From Pyrenophora tritici-repentis (lineage: Eukaryota; Ascomycota; Dothideomycetes; Pleosporales; Pleosporaceae): a stretch of 64,000 bases of DNA. The position numbers were made by a program, and so were the translations under genes. Each line of letters starts with the position of its first letter. Position 1 is the first letter of the stretch. Positions 19,984 to 31,575 of the stretch are shown one piece after another. Where the stretch lies: the NCBI RefSeq assembly GCF_003171515.1, contig NC_089390.1:3348001-3412000 (forward strand), given 5' to 3'. The notes beneath the pieces were generated by a model. That model saw nothing but the letters and a program-made list of their open reading frames with translations. It was not told the origin of the DNA and did not search any database.

Positions 19984-21381
19984 CTATCGCGACTCGCAGT
20001 GAGCCATGAATCTATACATACCCTCGACACCCTGGTATTCCAATGGAATATCCATGTCCATGTCATCTGCTTCGCTAGTATGTAAGCTGTCGTATCCTGA
20101 AGGCGAGGAAACCGACAACCACGGATTCTCAGTAACGACGTCGTCAAGTGGGTCGTAGCTTTGTTCCGAGTGAGTGGAGTAGTCTTCTGGGTCGGTAACG
20201 GAGGGTGAAAGCATGTTTGTCCAGTCAATGTTGGCTTGTACATGTTGGCGGGTTTCAACAGGCTTTTCGTAGAAAGAACATTCCGAAGGTGTCTGACTTG
20301 GGGCGAAAGGGAACATGAGAGCGATGTCGGTACCAACGAACGAGTTGAAACTTTCGTCTTCATGTACTGTACCTCGCGTAATCCCAAGATCGTTGCATAT
20401 CGTTTCTACTGATTGCGCGTCGCAGCCAGGGAAGTGCACCTTGAACTTTGAGTTTTCGTACGTGATAGGTAGATCACCTAGTTGTGCTAATTGTTGCAGA
20501 TCCTTGAGGACTGCAGCGAGTTCCTTGACTGCCCGTGAGAAGTCGACAGACAAAACGTCAAGAAGGCCGCTGCTGTTGAGGGTCTCCTTCTCCGGCGCGA
20601 ACGAGGCAAAACCCTTGACAGCCTTCAGGGGAGTAAGAGCGGTAACAGTGGGGTTGATGTTGAAGCTGATGTAGGATCCCGGTGTAGTCTTGGGTACCTT
20701 GTTCAGGGTGCGGTTGACTTGATCTTGAAGCGCCGAGACTGTCTTGAAGCGCTTCTCGCCATTGTGGGGGTTGACTCCATCGAACTGAGCCTTGTTTCCA
20801 CCAACAAGGAAGGCTCGTACGGCCTGAGAGACGTTATTGATGACCTGAGCTGGCGCTGCAGGACCATGCGAGAAGTATCGCGCACCTCCAGCCCTGCCGG
20901 AGCCCCATGCATAACCTCCCGAGGTGCGTCCAAGTGTACCACCAGTCAGGTTTGGGCGAAGAGTCGATGCAAACGGTGCGCGACCAGCCTGAGCAGTGAC
21001 GATGCTTCCAATACGTGACTTGGGGAAAGAGGCCTTTTCGTACTTCACGCCCGAGTTGCGCGCAGCAGAGGTAGTGAATCGTCGAACAGCGGCAGAGATC
21101 TGGCAGTGGGTGGTGTACCATCGGCCCTTGCTTTGCTTGAGGTAGGCAATACGATGAAGAGGGTGTTTTGGCACATTGCGAGCAAGAATGGGCTGTAGAA
21201 CCGCATCCGCGGGTCGTGTGGATTCAGGTAGTTGTTTCTGTATGAGTTTCGCGGCATGTTTCCAGGCGGCCCTGTGCTTGTCAGTACGCGACCCAACGAT
21301 CAGGTATACCACGCAAACTTACTTGAACGCTTTCGCGTTCTTGACCACCAGTCTATGTAAATGCACCGCGGCCGGTGCCAT
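19984..21381 (-). CDS. conserved fungal protein, probably mitochondrial, function unknown
   Basis: Exons 21381-21323 and 21271-19984 with a 51-bp intron (GTAAGT...CACAG) give 448 residues. The N-terminus (MAPAAVHLHRLVVKNAKAFK and onward) is basic, amphipathic and free of acids, and a second ARRFTTSAARNSG-like patch follows, so mitochondrial import is plausible. A Gly/Ala/Arg-rich stretch near 110-150 (TLRPNLTGGTLGRTSGGYAW) precedes a folded-looking region that includes SYISFNINPT, LLDVLSVDFSRAVKELA and KVHFPGCDAQSVETICNDLG. The acidic C-terminus is low in complexity. Relatives are sometimes labelled casein kinase II beta subunit, but no Zn finger of that family is present, so that label should not be transferred. 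Confidence 0.8.
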
Positions 21382-21996
21382 GATGGGTTTGTGTTACCAG
21401 GAGAGGAGAGGTTGGTGAGTGCCTGGAGTGTGGGGAAGGCGAGGTTAAGTGAGGCGCAGGCCCCAGGGTCAATGTCGCCACCACTGTCGGGGTCTCCAAC
21501 TCCGACTGCATCATACGTAACGCCATAATTAGGGTGATTACATGCATTGGCAGCTGGGTTCTAGACAGGAACAAATACGATGCAAGACGCAGAAACTGCG
21601 GAGACATTGATGCCGCGATTAGTTATTCATGTGTTGCCAACTTAGGTACCAAAACGAGAGTTGATCTCTAGACAGGTACAAAACTATGTAGAAGTAAGTT
21701 CGTTGATTCATCTATCATATCGTATTCTCGTTGCTTCGTCCTCGACCTCTCAGCCCACACGCACAGCATTTGTGCTTTGCTCGTGACATCCCCACCTTCC
21801 CTCACCCAGCCCCGTTTCTCAAACTAAAAGTTTGGTCGTATGCAAAGCATCCACCGAAAAGTAAAATAAACGCCTTCCTTCCTTGCTCTCGCTCGCTTTG
21901 AGCATTTGCGGTTTTGTCCGTCGAAATATTTATGAAAAAATAAGAAAATAGAAAGAACATGTACCAAGAAATAGAGCCTTCTGCGTCCTTCTGTAA
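21382..21996. other. intergenic region
   Basis: 0.6 kb between two minus-strand genes, with a pyrimidine-rich stretch (about 21720-21790) and an A-rich stretch near 21940. No gene is supported. Confidence 0.5.
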
Positions 21997-23350
21997 CTAC
22001 AGAATCTCCTTTAGCTTCTCCTTCTGCGTGCTTGTCAAGCTGGTTGGGAACTTGATCTTGACGCCTACTACAAAGTCTCCCCGTTCTGCTGGTTTCTTTG
22101 ACTTGGGCATGCCCAGGTTGGGATATCGTTCCGTCCAGTTGGGGCCTGTAGGGCCGCCGCTGCCAACGCTGAGTTGTTTGCCGTCGATAGTCTGTACAGT
22201 GCGACGCCAGCCGGTGAGTGCCTCTTTAAGATCGATTTCGATGATGTGCTTGACGTCGTCGCCTTCGCGGGTGAACATGGCATGGGGTTTCTATGGCCAT
22301 GTTAGTTGGAGTTCTTCGCGAAATCTGAGGAAAATGGATAGCGCTTACCTCTGAGACGATAAAATGAAGATCCTGCGTGCCGCCCTCAACTTGATCCCCA
22401 ACATCTGAGAATTTGATCTTGCTGCCCGCCTTCAACCCCTTCTTGATAGGCACTTCGAGAATCCGGTCTTGTGTACTTTGCTTCCCTGTGCTCTGATCAT
22501 ATGTCTTGCGCTTGATCTTGAGCTTCTTCGTCGTGCCGTTGTATAGCTCTTCTAAGCTTACAGCGAGCGGTTTTTCCACAACAGTGACTTCGGGTTCTGG
22601 TGCTCGTCGCCCACCCCTGAATCGCCCGCCTTTTCCACCTGCAGCACCGCCTCCGCCGCCCATACCTCCCATTCCGCCAGGCATGCCGCCCATACCAAAG
22701 CCACCAAAATCGAACTCATCACCGCCGCCGCCGCTGTTGCGCATGAATTCTCCGAATATGTCGTCAGCGCTGGAGAAGTTGAAGCCGTTTCCACCGCCGC
22801 CCGTGGAGAAATGGAAGGATCGTGTGCCACCGGGCATTCCGCCGGACGATGCAAAAGGGAAGCCTCCTGCACCTCCTGCACCTCCTGCACCTGCAAACGG
22901 ATTGGCCCCGGGGCCCGCGCCTTCTTCTTGTGGTACGCCGCCGCGTAGTATGAATTCGAGGCCGTACTGGTCATAGGTCTTGCGCTTCTCGGGATCGGAG
23001 AGGATTTCGTAGGCCTGTGAGCATTCTGCATACGTCATTAGTATTCGAGATCTGTATAGGATACGTATATGAAGGTATTAGACATACCTTTGAACTTCTC
23101 CATAGCTTGCGGGTTGTCCTTGTTCTTGTCGGGGTGCCATTTTAGCGCCGCCTTGCGGTATGCTTTCTTGATCTCATCTTGCGTCGCGGTTTCTGAAATG
23201 CCTGCAGAATAGTTAGCAAAGGCTGCTTGTCTACCGTAAAGCTCATGCATCCTGTCCTGCCCGCTTCCTACTGAATGAAGCACGGCGGTGGAGGGGCACA
23301 TCCGAGGCAAACATACCTAATGAGTCGTAAAGCTTGGTCTCCTTGACCAT
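21997..23350 (-). CDS. SIS1: class II Hsp40 (DnaJ) co-chaperone, Sis1/Psi1 type
   Basis: Four exons: 23350-23317, 23201-23088, 23025-22349 and 22290-21997. All introns are GT-AG, the first 115 bp long with a GCTAAC branch. The 372-residue product has an N-terminal J domain ([13 protein letters not shown], with HPD at 34-36), then a Gly/Phe-rich region from about 75 to 170 ([18 protein letters not shown]), then two beta-rich substrate-binding domains ([20 protein letters not shown]) and a dimerisation end. No zinc-finger CxxCxGxG is present, so it is class II. It would stimulate Hsp70 ATPase in cytosol and nucleus. A four-unit heat-shock element lies 181 bp upstream, so Hsf1 control is likely. 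A 9-bp CACCTCCTG repeat underlies the GAG repeats. Confidence 0.93.
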
Positions 23351-23530
23351 TTTGAACTCTACTGATTAAGAAAGAAGCGTACTCCGTGTATGGGTAGTAA
23401 AGGTAGACGTGTATGGTGGATGCTTCTGAGATTGCTGTCGCTTTAATCACTCGAGCTTCGCATGTCTCTCCACTCGTCAAACGGCGCTAGTGGTGACGTC
23501 GGGGCCCGTCGCGCAACTCGGGAACATAGA

Positions 23531-23548
23531 GAAGCTTCTCGAAGCTTC
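23531..23548. promoter_or_regulatory. heat-shock element upstream of the SIS1-type gene
   Basis: GAAGCTTCTCGAAGCTTC is four perfect alternating GAA/TTC pentamer units (nGAAn, nTTCn, nGAAn, nTTCn), the binding site of Hsf1 trimers. It lies 181 bp before the DnaJ start codon, and no other start codon is near, so assignment to that gene is direct. Binding itself is inferred. Confidence 0.8.
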
Positions 23549-24545
23549 AACTACAATGATCTGTCTCAACAAAAGCATCTAGGACAATAAGCCATGTCAT
23601 ACATCATGCGCATCGGAATTAGAAACCTGGTAAATTCTACCATGGGCATTTGACTGACGTGTTGGTGGGATGCTATCGCGCACCTGCCGACCTTAGTTGT
23701 GTTACTTGATGTGTATCGCCCACCCAGGGCGAACAGCTTCACCTCCACTCCGCCTTGATATGACCGACTTGATACACAAAACTTATTGTGGGACTCCAAG
23801 TACTACTATCACTACATCATCTATGGCTGGTCTGTTGTTTGATCTTCTTGCCAAATCAATAGCGACCGACGTCACCAGCCAGTGTGGCGCGACAACACAA
23901 CATACCTATCCATGTCCTGAGGGAAGAACAAACTCAGCATCGGATGCAACATCCTGCTTGAGCGTCTCGATGGCTGCGCGTTCTTCGATTGGAACATTCA
24001 ATCTACCACCAATGTCGTCAGAATCATGCGCAGACTACACTGTTGCTACGCAGCTACATGGCCATACTAGCGCACTACAAGGTCAGGTGGGCTCGCTCGA
24101 ATCGAGTTTTCTTGAACTGCCCGTGCTTGCTAGACCTAAATACGCGCGGTGCTGCTTGCACCCATCAGATCGCGTCGTGGGGGGGTGGGAAAGCGCAATG
24201 ATGTTAGAGCAGTCGAACCTTCACTTTCAAGGCACAGACACTGATGTGTGAACGTAATTGAAAACTGTGAATTGAACATGTGAATGAAATGAGCTATGTC
24301 GCACATCAACACAATCGACCACACCTTGTCGCAGAAGCTTTAGACGCGCCAGAAAACGCCGCCATGCCAAATCCCAAACGCCATTTTTTCCCACACGCTG
24401 ATTTTCCGTATGCTACATTGAACAAGCTGGTATCCAGAGATAGAGTAGTAGCTATGACATGTACACAGCCCTGGTGTACAACGCCTATACAGGCAACGGC
24501 GATAAGCGCTGTTCGCTATACGGCTTGCATCTTTTACGTAGTCGA
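23549..24545. other. intergenic region between SIS1 and CBF5
   Basis: About 1 kb without a supportable gene. The 23697-24251 plus-strand frame is open but has no domain, odd composition and no splice logic. It presumably holds the distal SIS1 promoter and the CBF5 3' flank. Confidence 0.45.
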
Positions 24546-26200
24546 TTAGTCGGAGTCGCTGTCATCACCGCCCTTGCTCTTTCTCTTGTCCTTCTTTGCC
24601 GCCTTCTTTGCAGCCTTCTCTTCCTTCTTCTTCTTTTTGCGCTCAGCCTTGTCTTCGTCGGCCTCTTCCTCGCCGTCACCTCGGCTCTTGCGCTTCTTGC
24701 TCTTCTTCGAGTCCGCATCGGCAGCACCGGCTTCGGCTTCCGCCTCAGCCTCTTCTGTTGAGGTAAGACCGGTCGCAGGGATGGCAGGAGCAGCGAGGAC
24801 TTCGGCAGTCGATGTAGTCTGAGCAACGGGTGCCGAGGCGCCGTCAACGTCGTTCCTGTTAAAGTCCTTGTACTCAGTGTTCCACTTGGCAGGCGTCTTG
24901 TCGTTGGGTCGGCCAAATTTCTGAACATGTTAGCTCCTTCTCATTGATCAAGCAGGTAGCAACTTACGTCGAGCGTGCCGGCCTCCTTCATCTTCTTCTT
25001 CTCAGTAGCAACTGGGCCCATACCCCACCTCCTGGGGTAGAGATCGCGCTCCATGATGACACGCTTGATCTTCGCAACTACACCATGGTCGCATGAAGAC
25101 ATCTCGACGGCTGACATTTGCGCGTAGGCAAGCGCGATAGCCTCACCCTTGGTGGTCATGAGAACAACCTCCTCGTGGATCTCAATGCCCTTCTCGAATC
25201 GCAGCAGACCCGGGAGCATGAGCTTGGCTCCGTAGCAGATTGCGTTTACCGAGCTGTCCTTTACGACAATGCGCTTGTAGCTCATCAAAAGACTCTCGAG
25301 AGGTGCGATGACCTTGCGCAAATAGGCCTCGTCACGGTTGTTGTCGTGCAGCCACTGGGCGTCAAGAACGTCATGCAGAGTGACAAGGTCTTTGGTCTCG
25401 TCCATAGCCCCACTCCTCACACGGCGAAGCTCCTGCATATGCGCACCAACACCAAGCAAAAGACCAAGATGTACGCAAAGAGTACGAATGTAGGTCCCAG
25501 CCTCGCAGCTGACCCAGAATACACCCAACTGCCTCTCATTGTCGAACTCGTAGAGCTTGCTTTCGTGGATGGTTCGGATGCGGAGTTGGCGCTTGACGGC
25601 AGAAATCAGCGGCGGGCGCTGGAAAAGAGCTCCGGTAAGCGTCTCAAGGGCGCGCGCAAACTGTGCCTCGCCTCCAGGCAGCTTATCGTGCAGGCGAATC
25701 ACGCACACGTACTCCTTTCCGGCACCTTGCTGGGACTTGACGAGACGGGTGGCGCGATCGATGCAAACGATCAAGCAACCGGTAACCTTGGGATCAAGAG
25801 TACCACTGTGGCCAGTCTTCTCAACCCTTGAAGTAATGTTAGCTGGTTCTACATGCGACGGGTTACTACGGCTCTACCTACCTCAGCATGCGCTTGATCC
25901 ATGACACGACTTCGTGCGAAGACGGGTTGGAGGGCTTATCGAGGTTGATCACACCAGAGCTAATGTACGACTTGAGGTCTCGCGATAATGGCGCGCATCC
26001 ATTAGGAATAGGAGTGTAGTGGGATGTGCGAACGAGCACTATACGGCCATTAGCAGAGTATTCTGGAGCTATATCGGGAGCTGCAGCATACAGTCGCTAT
26101 AGTTCTTGAGCAACAGCGGCCAGTCGCTGGTGTCGATGGCAGGCGCAGCCGCCGCTGGCTTAATCACATACGCGTCGGGGTCGGTCTGCACGAGAGCCAT
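24546..26200 (-). CDS. CBF5: H/ACA snoRNP pseudouridine synthase Cbf5 (dyskerin)
   Basis: Catalytic subunit of nucleolar H/ACA particles that isomerise uridine to pseudouridine in rRNA and snRNA. Four exons: 26200-26092, 26038-25882, 25826-24968 and 24920-24546, with 47-55 bp GT-AG introns (one acceptor ends TATAG). The product is 499 residues. Seen in order: the DKCLD-like start ([15 protein letters not shown]), the TruB catalytic loop [13 protein letters not shown] with Asp100, KGKEYVC-like [29 protein letters not shown], then the PUA domain ([17 protein letters not shown] through [15 protein letters not shown]), then [12 protein letters not shown]. The C-terminus ends in lysine/glutamate-rich KKE blocks and DDSDSD, the nucleolar-targeting tail of fungal Cbf5. 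Confidence 0.96.
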
Positions 26201-26438
26201 GGCGATTATGGTATTGGTTGGTGGTGTGCAATTGGCGATGCAATGATCTCGAACTTTTCGCTGTGGCTGGATGAAAAATCGCAAGTCCAAGCTATGGAAC
26301 CACGCTAACCGCCCCTAGACGGACTAACATCGGCCCGAGTTTCTGGCGTTTATGCCCATGGTTTCTACATCAAGGAATGGGTATTTTGCAAAATCATATT
26401 ATTGTTCGTATTCAGCAAGAAAACACAGACACCTCTAT

Positions 26439-27500
26439 CTATACCAACGGGACATGGCCATTCCACTTGACATCTCCACCTTGCACCCTATGCTTTTCAT
26501 CCATTATAGCCCCGCCATGCTCGTTGCTGTGCAGCGTCGTGATATCACCCGCTCGAACGCCTTGCTTCTCATTCAATACCTCATCATCTCCAGTGCTACG
26601 TAGTGTGGTTCCGTCCATCTTCCCGTCTGCGCCCCGTCTGACACCAGGTTCAACCAAGCTCCCCTCACCACCAGGCACAACTGGCCAAAACGCCTCTTCG
26701 GCATCAAGCAGCGCTCGCCATATGGGATCTGCTCTGCTTTTGACGCTCGTCCAACTCTCTTCGTTGCGGTTCACGGCGCTTGTCACGCCTTCATTGAGGA
26801 TGCGCTCAAGCTGCTCAACGAACATCATGAAGTCGCGGTTTGACCAGTTGGGTATAAACTCCCTACGCATAGCACCGCCGTCTTGGTCGTTTTCGTAGTT
26901 TCGGGGTAAAGATTGAGAATCCTGGCGACGCGCCCAGGACCATGCATCGTAGTACACCTTTTCGGTTGACCAAAGTAGAACGACGCCTTCTAGCCAGGGG
27001 ATAAAAGGGTTTGGTGCTTGTGACGCTACATTTGCGAAGAGAGCTTCGTAGCGACGTAGACCCTCGGATTTAATATTATCCGGCAAAGGAGAGGGATGGA
27101 TATCGATGTTGTAGATCTCGGCAACTTCCTGAAAGAGGCGCATCTCCCTCTCGCCATTCTTGATGCCAGCCTCCAGCCACGAGATCAAGCGAGTCTCAAT
27201 TTCTGGTTCAGCGCCAGGAGCAGTTGTCGGTTTATGTGTACTGCGAATCAGGTTGAGGGTATTACTAATAGTAGAGAGATAGCCTTGGAGGTACTGTCTA
27301 TCGTTGGCAAGCCATTGCGCTATCAATGGCTTGGGCAGGGTGCCCTTTGCGGCGCGCTCTAGGAAGGGGTCTTTGGTTGCGCGGAGGAATTGTTGATGAT
27401 TGATAGCGAGGAGATGTGTTGTGAGGGCCCATGGGAGGTCTGTGGGGTCGATGTCTGCTTTGCTGTGGGCGACCCAACTTCCCGGGTGGTGCTTAGACAT
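26439..27500 (-). CDS. TENA/THI-4-type heme-oxygenase-fold protein
   Basis: A single 353-residue ORF from an ATG at 27500. The N-terminal two thirds match the helical TENA/THI-4 layout: HLLAINHQQFLRATKDPFLERAAKGTLP, then LAQWLANDRQYLQGY-like QWLANDRQYLQGYLSTISN, an internal Glu-rich helix, VLLWSTEKVYYDAWSWARRQ and a late NWSNRDFMMFVEQLERILNE helix. Bacterial TenA hydrolyses aminopyrimidines for thiamine salvage; the catalytic Cys of TenA is not evident, so this eukaryotic branch may have another role. The last 75 residues are a Gly/Asp/Glu-rich tail outside the fold, with no recognised motif. Confidence 0.8.
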   Translation of the reverse strand: MSKHHPGSWVAHSKADIDPTDLPWALTTHLLAINHQQFLRATKDPFLERAAKGTLPKPLIAQWLANDRQYLQGYLSTISNTLNLIRSTHKPTTAPGAEPEIETRLISWLEAGIKNGEREMRLFQEVAEIYNIDIHPSPLPDNIKSEGLRRYEALFANVASQAPNPFIPWLEGVVLLWSTEKVYYDAWSWARRQDSQSLPRNYENDQDGGAMRREFIPNWSNRDFMMFVEQLERILNEGVTSAVNRNEESWTSVKSRADPIWRALLDAEEAFWPVVPGGEGSLVEPGVRRGADGKMDGTTLRSTGDDEVLNEKQGVRAGDITTLHSNEHGGAIMDEKHRVQGGDVKWNGHVPLV

Positions 27501-28609
27501 GGTAGATATCGTTCGCGTAGTATCTCTGAAATTTGGATCGAACGGTGGATGTATTCGATGAGATAGGGCATGATCGAGTTCGGACAGGGCAGCCAGCCGC
27601 TTATTTGTCGTAATGCCGTAATTATGATGCCTGCCAAGCAGCGCAAAGTCCTAGAAACTATGACGACCTGCTGAAGCTGAACATACAGCAGGTGTACAGT
27701 GCTGCCAAGGGCGTGTTGATGTTATGTAGAGGAACTGTGACGTTGGGCCGGAAGGCGCGGATATTGGGCGAGTCTGAGTGGTGCGAGGATGCAGGAAGCC
27801 TTAATCTGATAGCTCTATCAAATACTTGGCACCTAAATGTCTAGCGGGATTCTTGGCGATATGAGGCTCTCCGGCGCTGAGATACCTCTTCGAGTTGGAG
27901 TTTGTGGCTGAAGGAGGGCGGTGCACTTGGCGGATGACGACGCCGCCACCGCTACTACCACCACTAAACCCATTCCAGCCTGGCCCAGTTCAGGATACTG
28001 TCACCGCGCCCCTTCCAGACGAGTATCGTGCAATTCAATTGTCGCAACATCGCATTTTCTATCGCCATCAAATGAGCAAAGACAGAGAATCTTAATGCGT
28101 GCATATGTATAGTTGCTTAGAGATCACACAATCTTGGATTGCTGTGCTTGCTTGGCATAGGTACACATCAATATTCAAGCCTACGGTTATGGGCAATCAG
28201 AGAGTTTGGCCTCAGTCCACTAAAAGACCTCAGTGTGAAAACTATCTGGGTAGATAAAGCCGTACCAAGGCCTTGGTAATTCGTTCTCTGCAGCCATATA
28301 GTGCGCTTACGTTTTCGCCTATATCCTGGGCATACGCAATTTACAGACGCTCTCACGAGTTAGAAGACATAGATACCGTCACGCCTTGGTCGTATCACTT
28401 TTCACAATTTGATGATTGGAGTCAAGCTCTTAACTCAGATGCAAATACAGCCCGAGTGATTAGGTTCTGGACTGGGCCGATTCATGTGCTGTGGAGTATG
28501 GCTCAACATGACTCATTTTCTAGCGAGATAGGCACAACGAGATGAAGATCGTACTTCAACCCCCGAGATACTACATTTTGACAAAACTTGACAACAAGAA
28601 TCTCCGATC
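27501..28609. other. divergent intergenic region
   Basis: 1.1 kb between the divergent TENA-type and SDR genes. It should contain both promoters. Two in-frame but featureless ORFs (27895-28095 and 28273-28545) look non-coding. Confidence 0.5.
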
Positions 28610-29588
28610 ATGTCTTCACTTCCGAAAGATGTTACACTTGCCAGCGGTTTCACAAGTACGAAGCATAGCAAACCAAGCCAAGCTCTGGATCCTCGCCATA
28701 ATACATTGCCAAATGCGCTAAACGTCCTCGTTATCGGCGCATCTCGTGGAATCGGGGCCGGAATAGCATGCGCATACGCGCAAGCCGGTGCTGCCTCCCT
28801 GATTCTTGCGGCACGGCCTTCCTCCGCCGAAGAAATAGCAGCAGTCACACAGCAAGCTAAAGCTCTGAACCCCTCGGTCTCCGTCAAGAGTCTACCAGTC
28901 GACATCACCTCAAATCAAAGTGTCGCACAGCTTGCGACAAGCGTGAGAGAGGAATTCGGGAGACTAGACATTGTCATTTTCAACTCTGGGTATTCAGGAC
29001 CGGTGGTACTCAAGATGGATGAAGGCAACCCGCAAGATTTCCAGGATGTGTTCAATATCAATATTCAGGGAGCATATCTTATTGCACACCACTTCATTCC
29101 TTTGTTGAAAGAGAGTCACGGCGCTAAGACATTCATTGCTATTAATTCATTTGCCTCCTGCATCATCAACGGGCATATCGCCAACACTGCGTACTGCATT
29201 TCAAAGTTCGCACAAGCTCGACTGGTTGAGTTTTTGTCGGAACAGTATAGCAAAGACGGTATTCTGGCTGTAGCTGTGCACCCAGGCGCTGTTAATACGG
29301 AAATGGCAGATAAGACCACCCCAGATAGCTTCCGACCTTGTGAGTCTGCTTCTCTTGTTCTTTCTCGATTATTCTGACCGCGTAGATCTCACCGATGATG
29401 TCAGCCTCTGTGGTGCGTTCTGTGTATGGCTAAGCCATGAGAAGCGGATGTGGCTGGGCGGAAGGTTACTGGGTGCAACATGGGATATCGATGAACTGCT
29501 CCAGAAGAAGTTCGAGATCGAGAGCCAGGACTTGTTGAAATTTGGCTACAAAGTCGGTAATGTATCTGCGGCAGGTCAAGGTACCTGA
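28610..29588 (+). CDS. short-chain dehydrogenase/reductase
   Basis: Exons 28610-29339 and 29386-29588, with a 46-bp intron (GTGAGT...CTGACCGCGTAG), give 310 residues. The classical SDR order is visible: nucleotide-binding GASRGIG at 43-49, AARPSS after the second strand (an Arg there favours NADP(H)), DIVIFNSG (the NAG/NNAG-type motif, here NSG), the catalytic Ser in AINSFAS, YxxxK as YCISK near 194-198, and HPGAVNTEM after strand 6. The C-terminal exon (SLCGAFCVWLSHEKRMWLGG) is typical of fungal SDRs. The substrate is unknown. It borders the accessory block to the right but has no obvious pathway partners. Confidence 0.9.
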
Positions 29589-29946
29589 GATCTGGTAGAA
29601 CATTTTGGAGCAGACATGCACTTGAGCAGTGGTCCATTTTGCCATCGATGTTATGTCTATCTTTTGTTTTATTCTGAGCGATAACGTTCACCAAGCCCCA
29701 CCCTGAATTATTGCATCATTCTTCTTTCATCTCGAATTCCCTCGTGTACCTGGTACACTCTAGATTGCACAGGGTTCAGTCGAGTCTCGTCGGTGACTAA
29801 GTGACGTAGCTCCGCGCTCACTTTTCCCATTCACCTCCTGCTGCTTCCGAGCCCCACTCTTGCCACCAGAGCTCCCTGTAAATCCACCACCATCTTTTTC
29901 TTCTCGAACTCCAGTTGCCGACCATAACTTCCCATCGACACCGAAG
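29589..29946. other. short intergenic region / 5' leader
   Basis: 358 bp. The frame of the next gene is open upstream of its first ATG (Pro-rich translation from about 29863), but it has no ATG there, so this is probably 5' untranslated leader. Confidence 0.5.
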
Positions 29947-31575
29947 ATGGCAAACGCTCTTGCCGACATGGAGCCACCAGGTGAGCCAGGCACGGCCGTT
30001 ACTAAAGTTTTAGACAACTCAACGCTCATGCACGAGGCTACTCCTACAGCGCTTGAAGGAAAGTCGACAGTATCAACTATTACACTCATGCTCAAAAAGT
30101 TACTCACGAGTTTTGGATTCATCGCGGGAAGTTTTATCAGCCGTGAACTCACACCGTTGCACCCACTTTCGCACTTCGAACGTCTACCTACAGAGCTGGT
30201 ACAACAGATAGCTTCCTATCTCATCCATCTATACGATCACGGCGAACCATTGTTGTACGTACAGAAGTATCATGCCTTCGAATGCAACGACCTCCTTCCT
30301 CTGCGTTTGACATCTCGGACCATTGCCGCCAAAGTCGACCACGAATTCACCAGAGGATTCCGAACGCACATTGTGCAGTACAGTGAGGAAGGCATCCGGA
30401 AGCTGCTGTGTCTGTCCAAGACCGCTACTCGGAACCGGGTCCGTGCGCTCATGTTCGTAGCGGCACGGGACATGGCGACGACAGAAATTCCCGGTCAAAC
30501 TACGTCAAACCTTGTCGTGGCTATCGACAACGAATCTTGGAAGAAGTCGTCGAAAGAGGGCGCCATGAAAGCTGCCATGCTTGTCAAGGCTTTGAAGAAG
30601 TTCCCGTCAACTTTGCGCCTTATTTGTGTCGCCCAGAGCCTCAACAAATGCTATCCGTACGAGGTGTTGGCAGATAGCATCAAACAGCATCCACCGACAG
30701 TAATCCTTGACGCCATACTACGGGCAAAATGCCCTATCAGAATCTTCCGTGTTGACACAGTGAGACATCATGGTTGGGGTACAAGTGACGGGATCGGACT
30801 ACACGCCTCCCTCCATTTTCCCTGCACTCATCCTCTAGCTACCACGCTGGTGAATATGACTCTGACCATATCCGAACTACAGTGTAAGTAGTCCATTTTC
30901 TGTTGATCTGTATATCATTACTAATTCATCGTTGACGAAAACCCGGCGAATGTATCCGCACTCAAGCGTTTCTTGGGTAACTGCAGCAACCTAAAGGTTC
31001 TGCGCCTCTATCTGGATAAAGCTAGCAAGGTCTATGCATGGGACAACAACACGCAGCCAACGGCTCTCTGGAATGAGATACACGACATACAGACCTGGAG
31101 ACTTCAATCCCTAGTACTCTCAGGTTGGGTCATGTGCAATGAGGGTATCAAGAACCTCCTCCACCGTCAGCTTCCAACGCTCGTCTACCTGCGACTCCAC
31201 CACTGCTCGATTGAGCATAACTGGCTCCCGGTCTTGGACCAGCTTGTAGACGCGCCCTTGCTGAAGCAAGCCGACTTCTGCTATGTCAGCGATCTTTTTG
31301 AGAGAGTAGTGTGGCGAGATCTTGTCGGAGTACCTTTGGCAGATGGAGATGAGGAGGACTGGGTTGAGATTAGTTATTTAGGCGTATATTCTACCGAGCT
31401 GAGGAGTCATGATGGTAGTATGGAGAAGGACGTGGCGCTGGCGAAGCAGAGGATTTTCAACATAAACAGGATTGCGCATCCTCGAGCGCCCGATGCGCTG
31501 GAATGGGCTCCACGAGGTGGTATTCCTCTTCGCGAGCGTGTGCCCTCTAGCATTCCCTTCGGCGTAACTTTCTAA
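29947..31575 (+). CDS. F-box-like protein; splice junction unclear, possibly a pseudogene
   Basis: The first part runs from the ATG at 29947 to about 30883 and contains an F-box-like LSHFERLPTELVQQIASYL near residue 80, suggesting a substrate adaptor of an SCF ubiquitin ligase. The second part (about 30925-31575) reads NPANVSALKRFLGNCSNLKV and onward, then leucine-rich helices, and ends at TAA/TAG after FGVTF. A strong donor GTAAGT is at 30884 with a TTACTAATTC branch site, but no AG downstream gives the right frame. The only frame-compatible pair nearby is a weak GTAGTC donor at 30888 with TGCAG at 30986. A lost acceptor would make this a pseudogene. A spliced start earlier than 29947 is also possible. 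Confidence 0.65.

Noticed and set aside
25118..25831. 237-codon plus-strand ORF opposite CBF5
   Set aside because: Antisense to a highly conserved exon; its openness follows from CBF5 codon usage.
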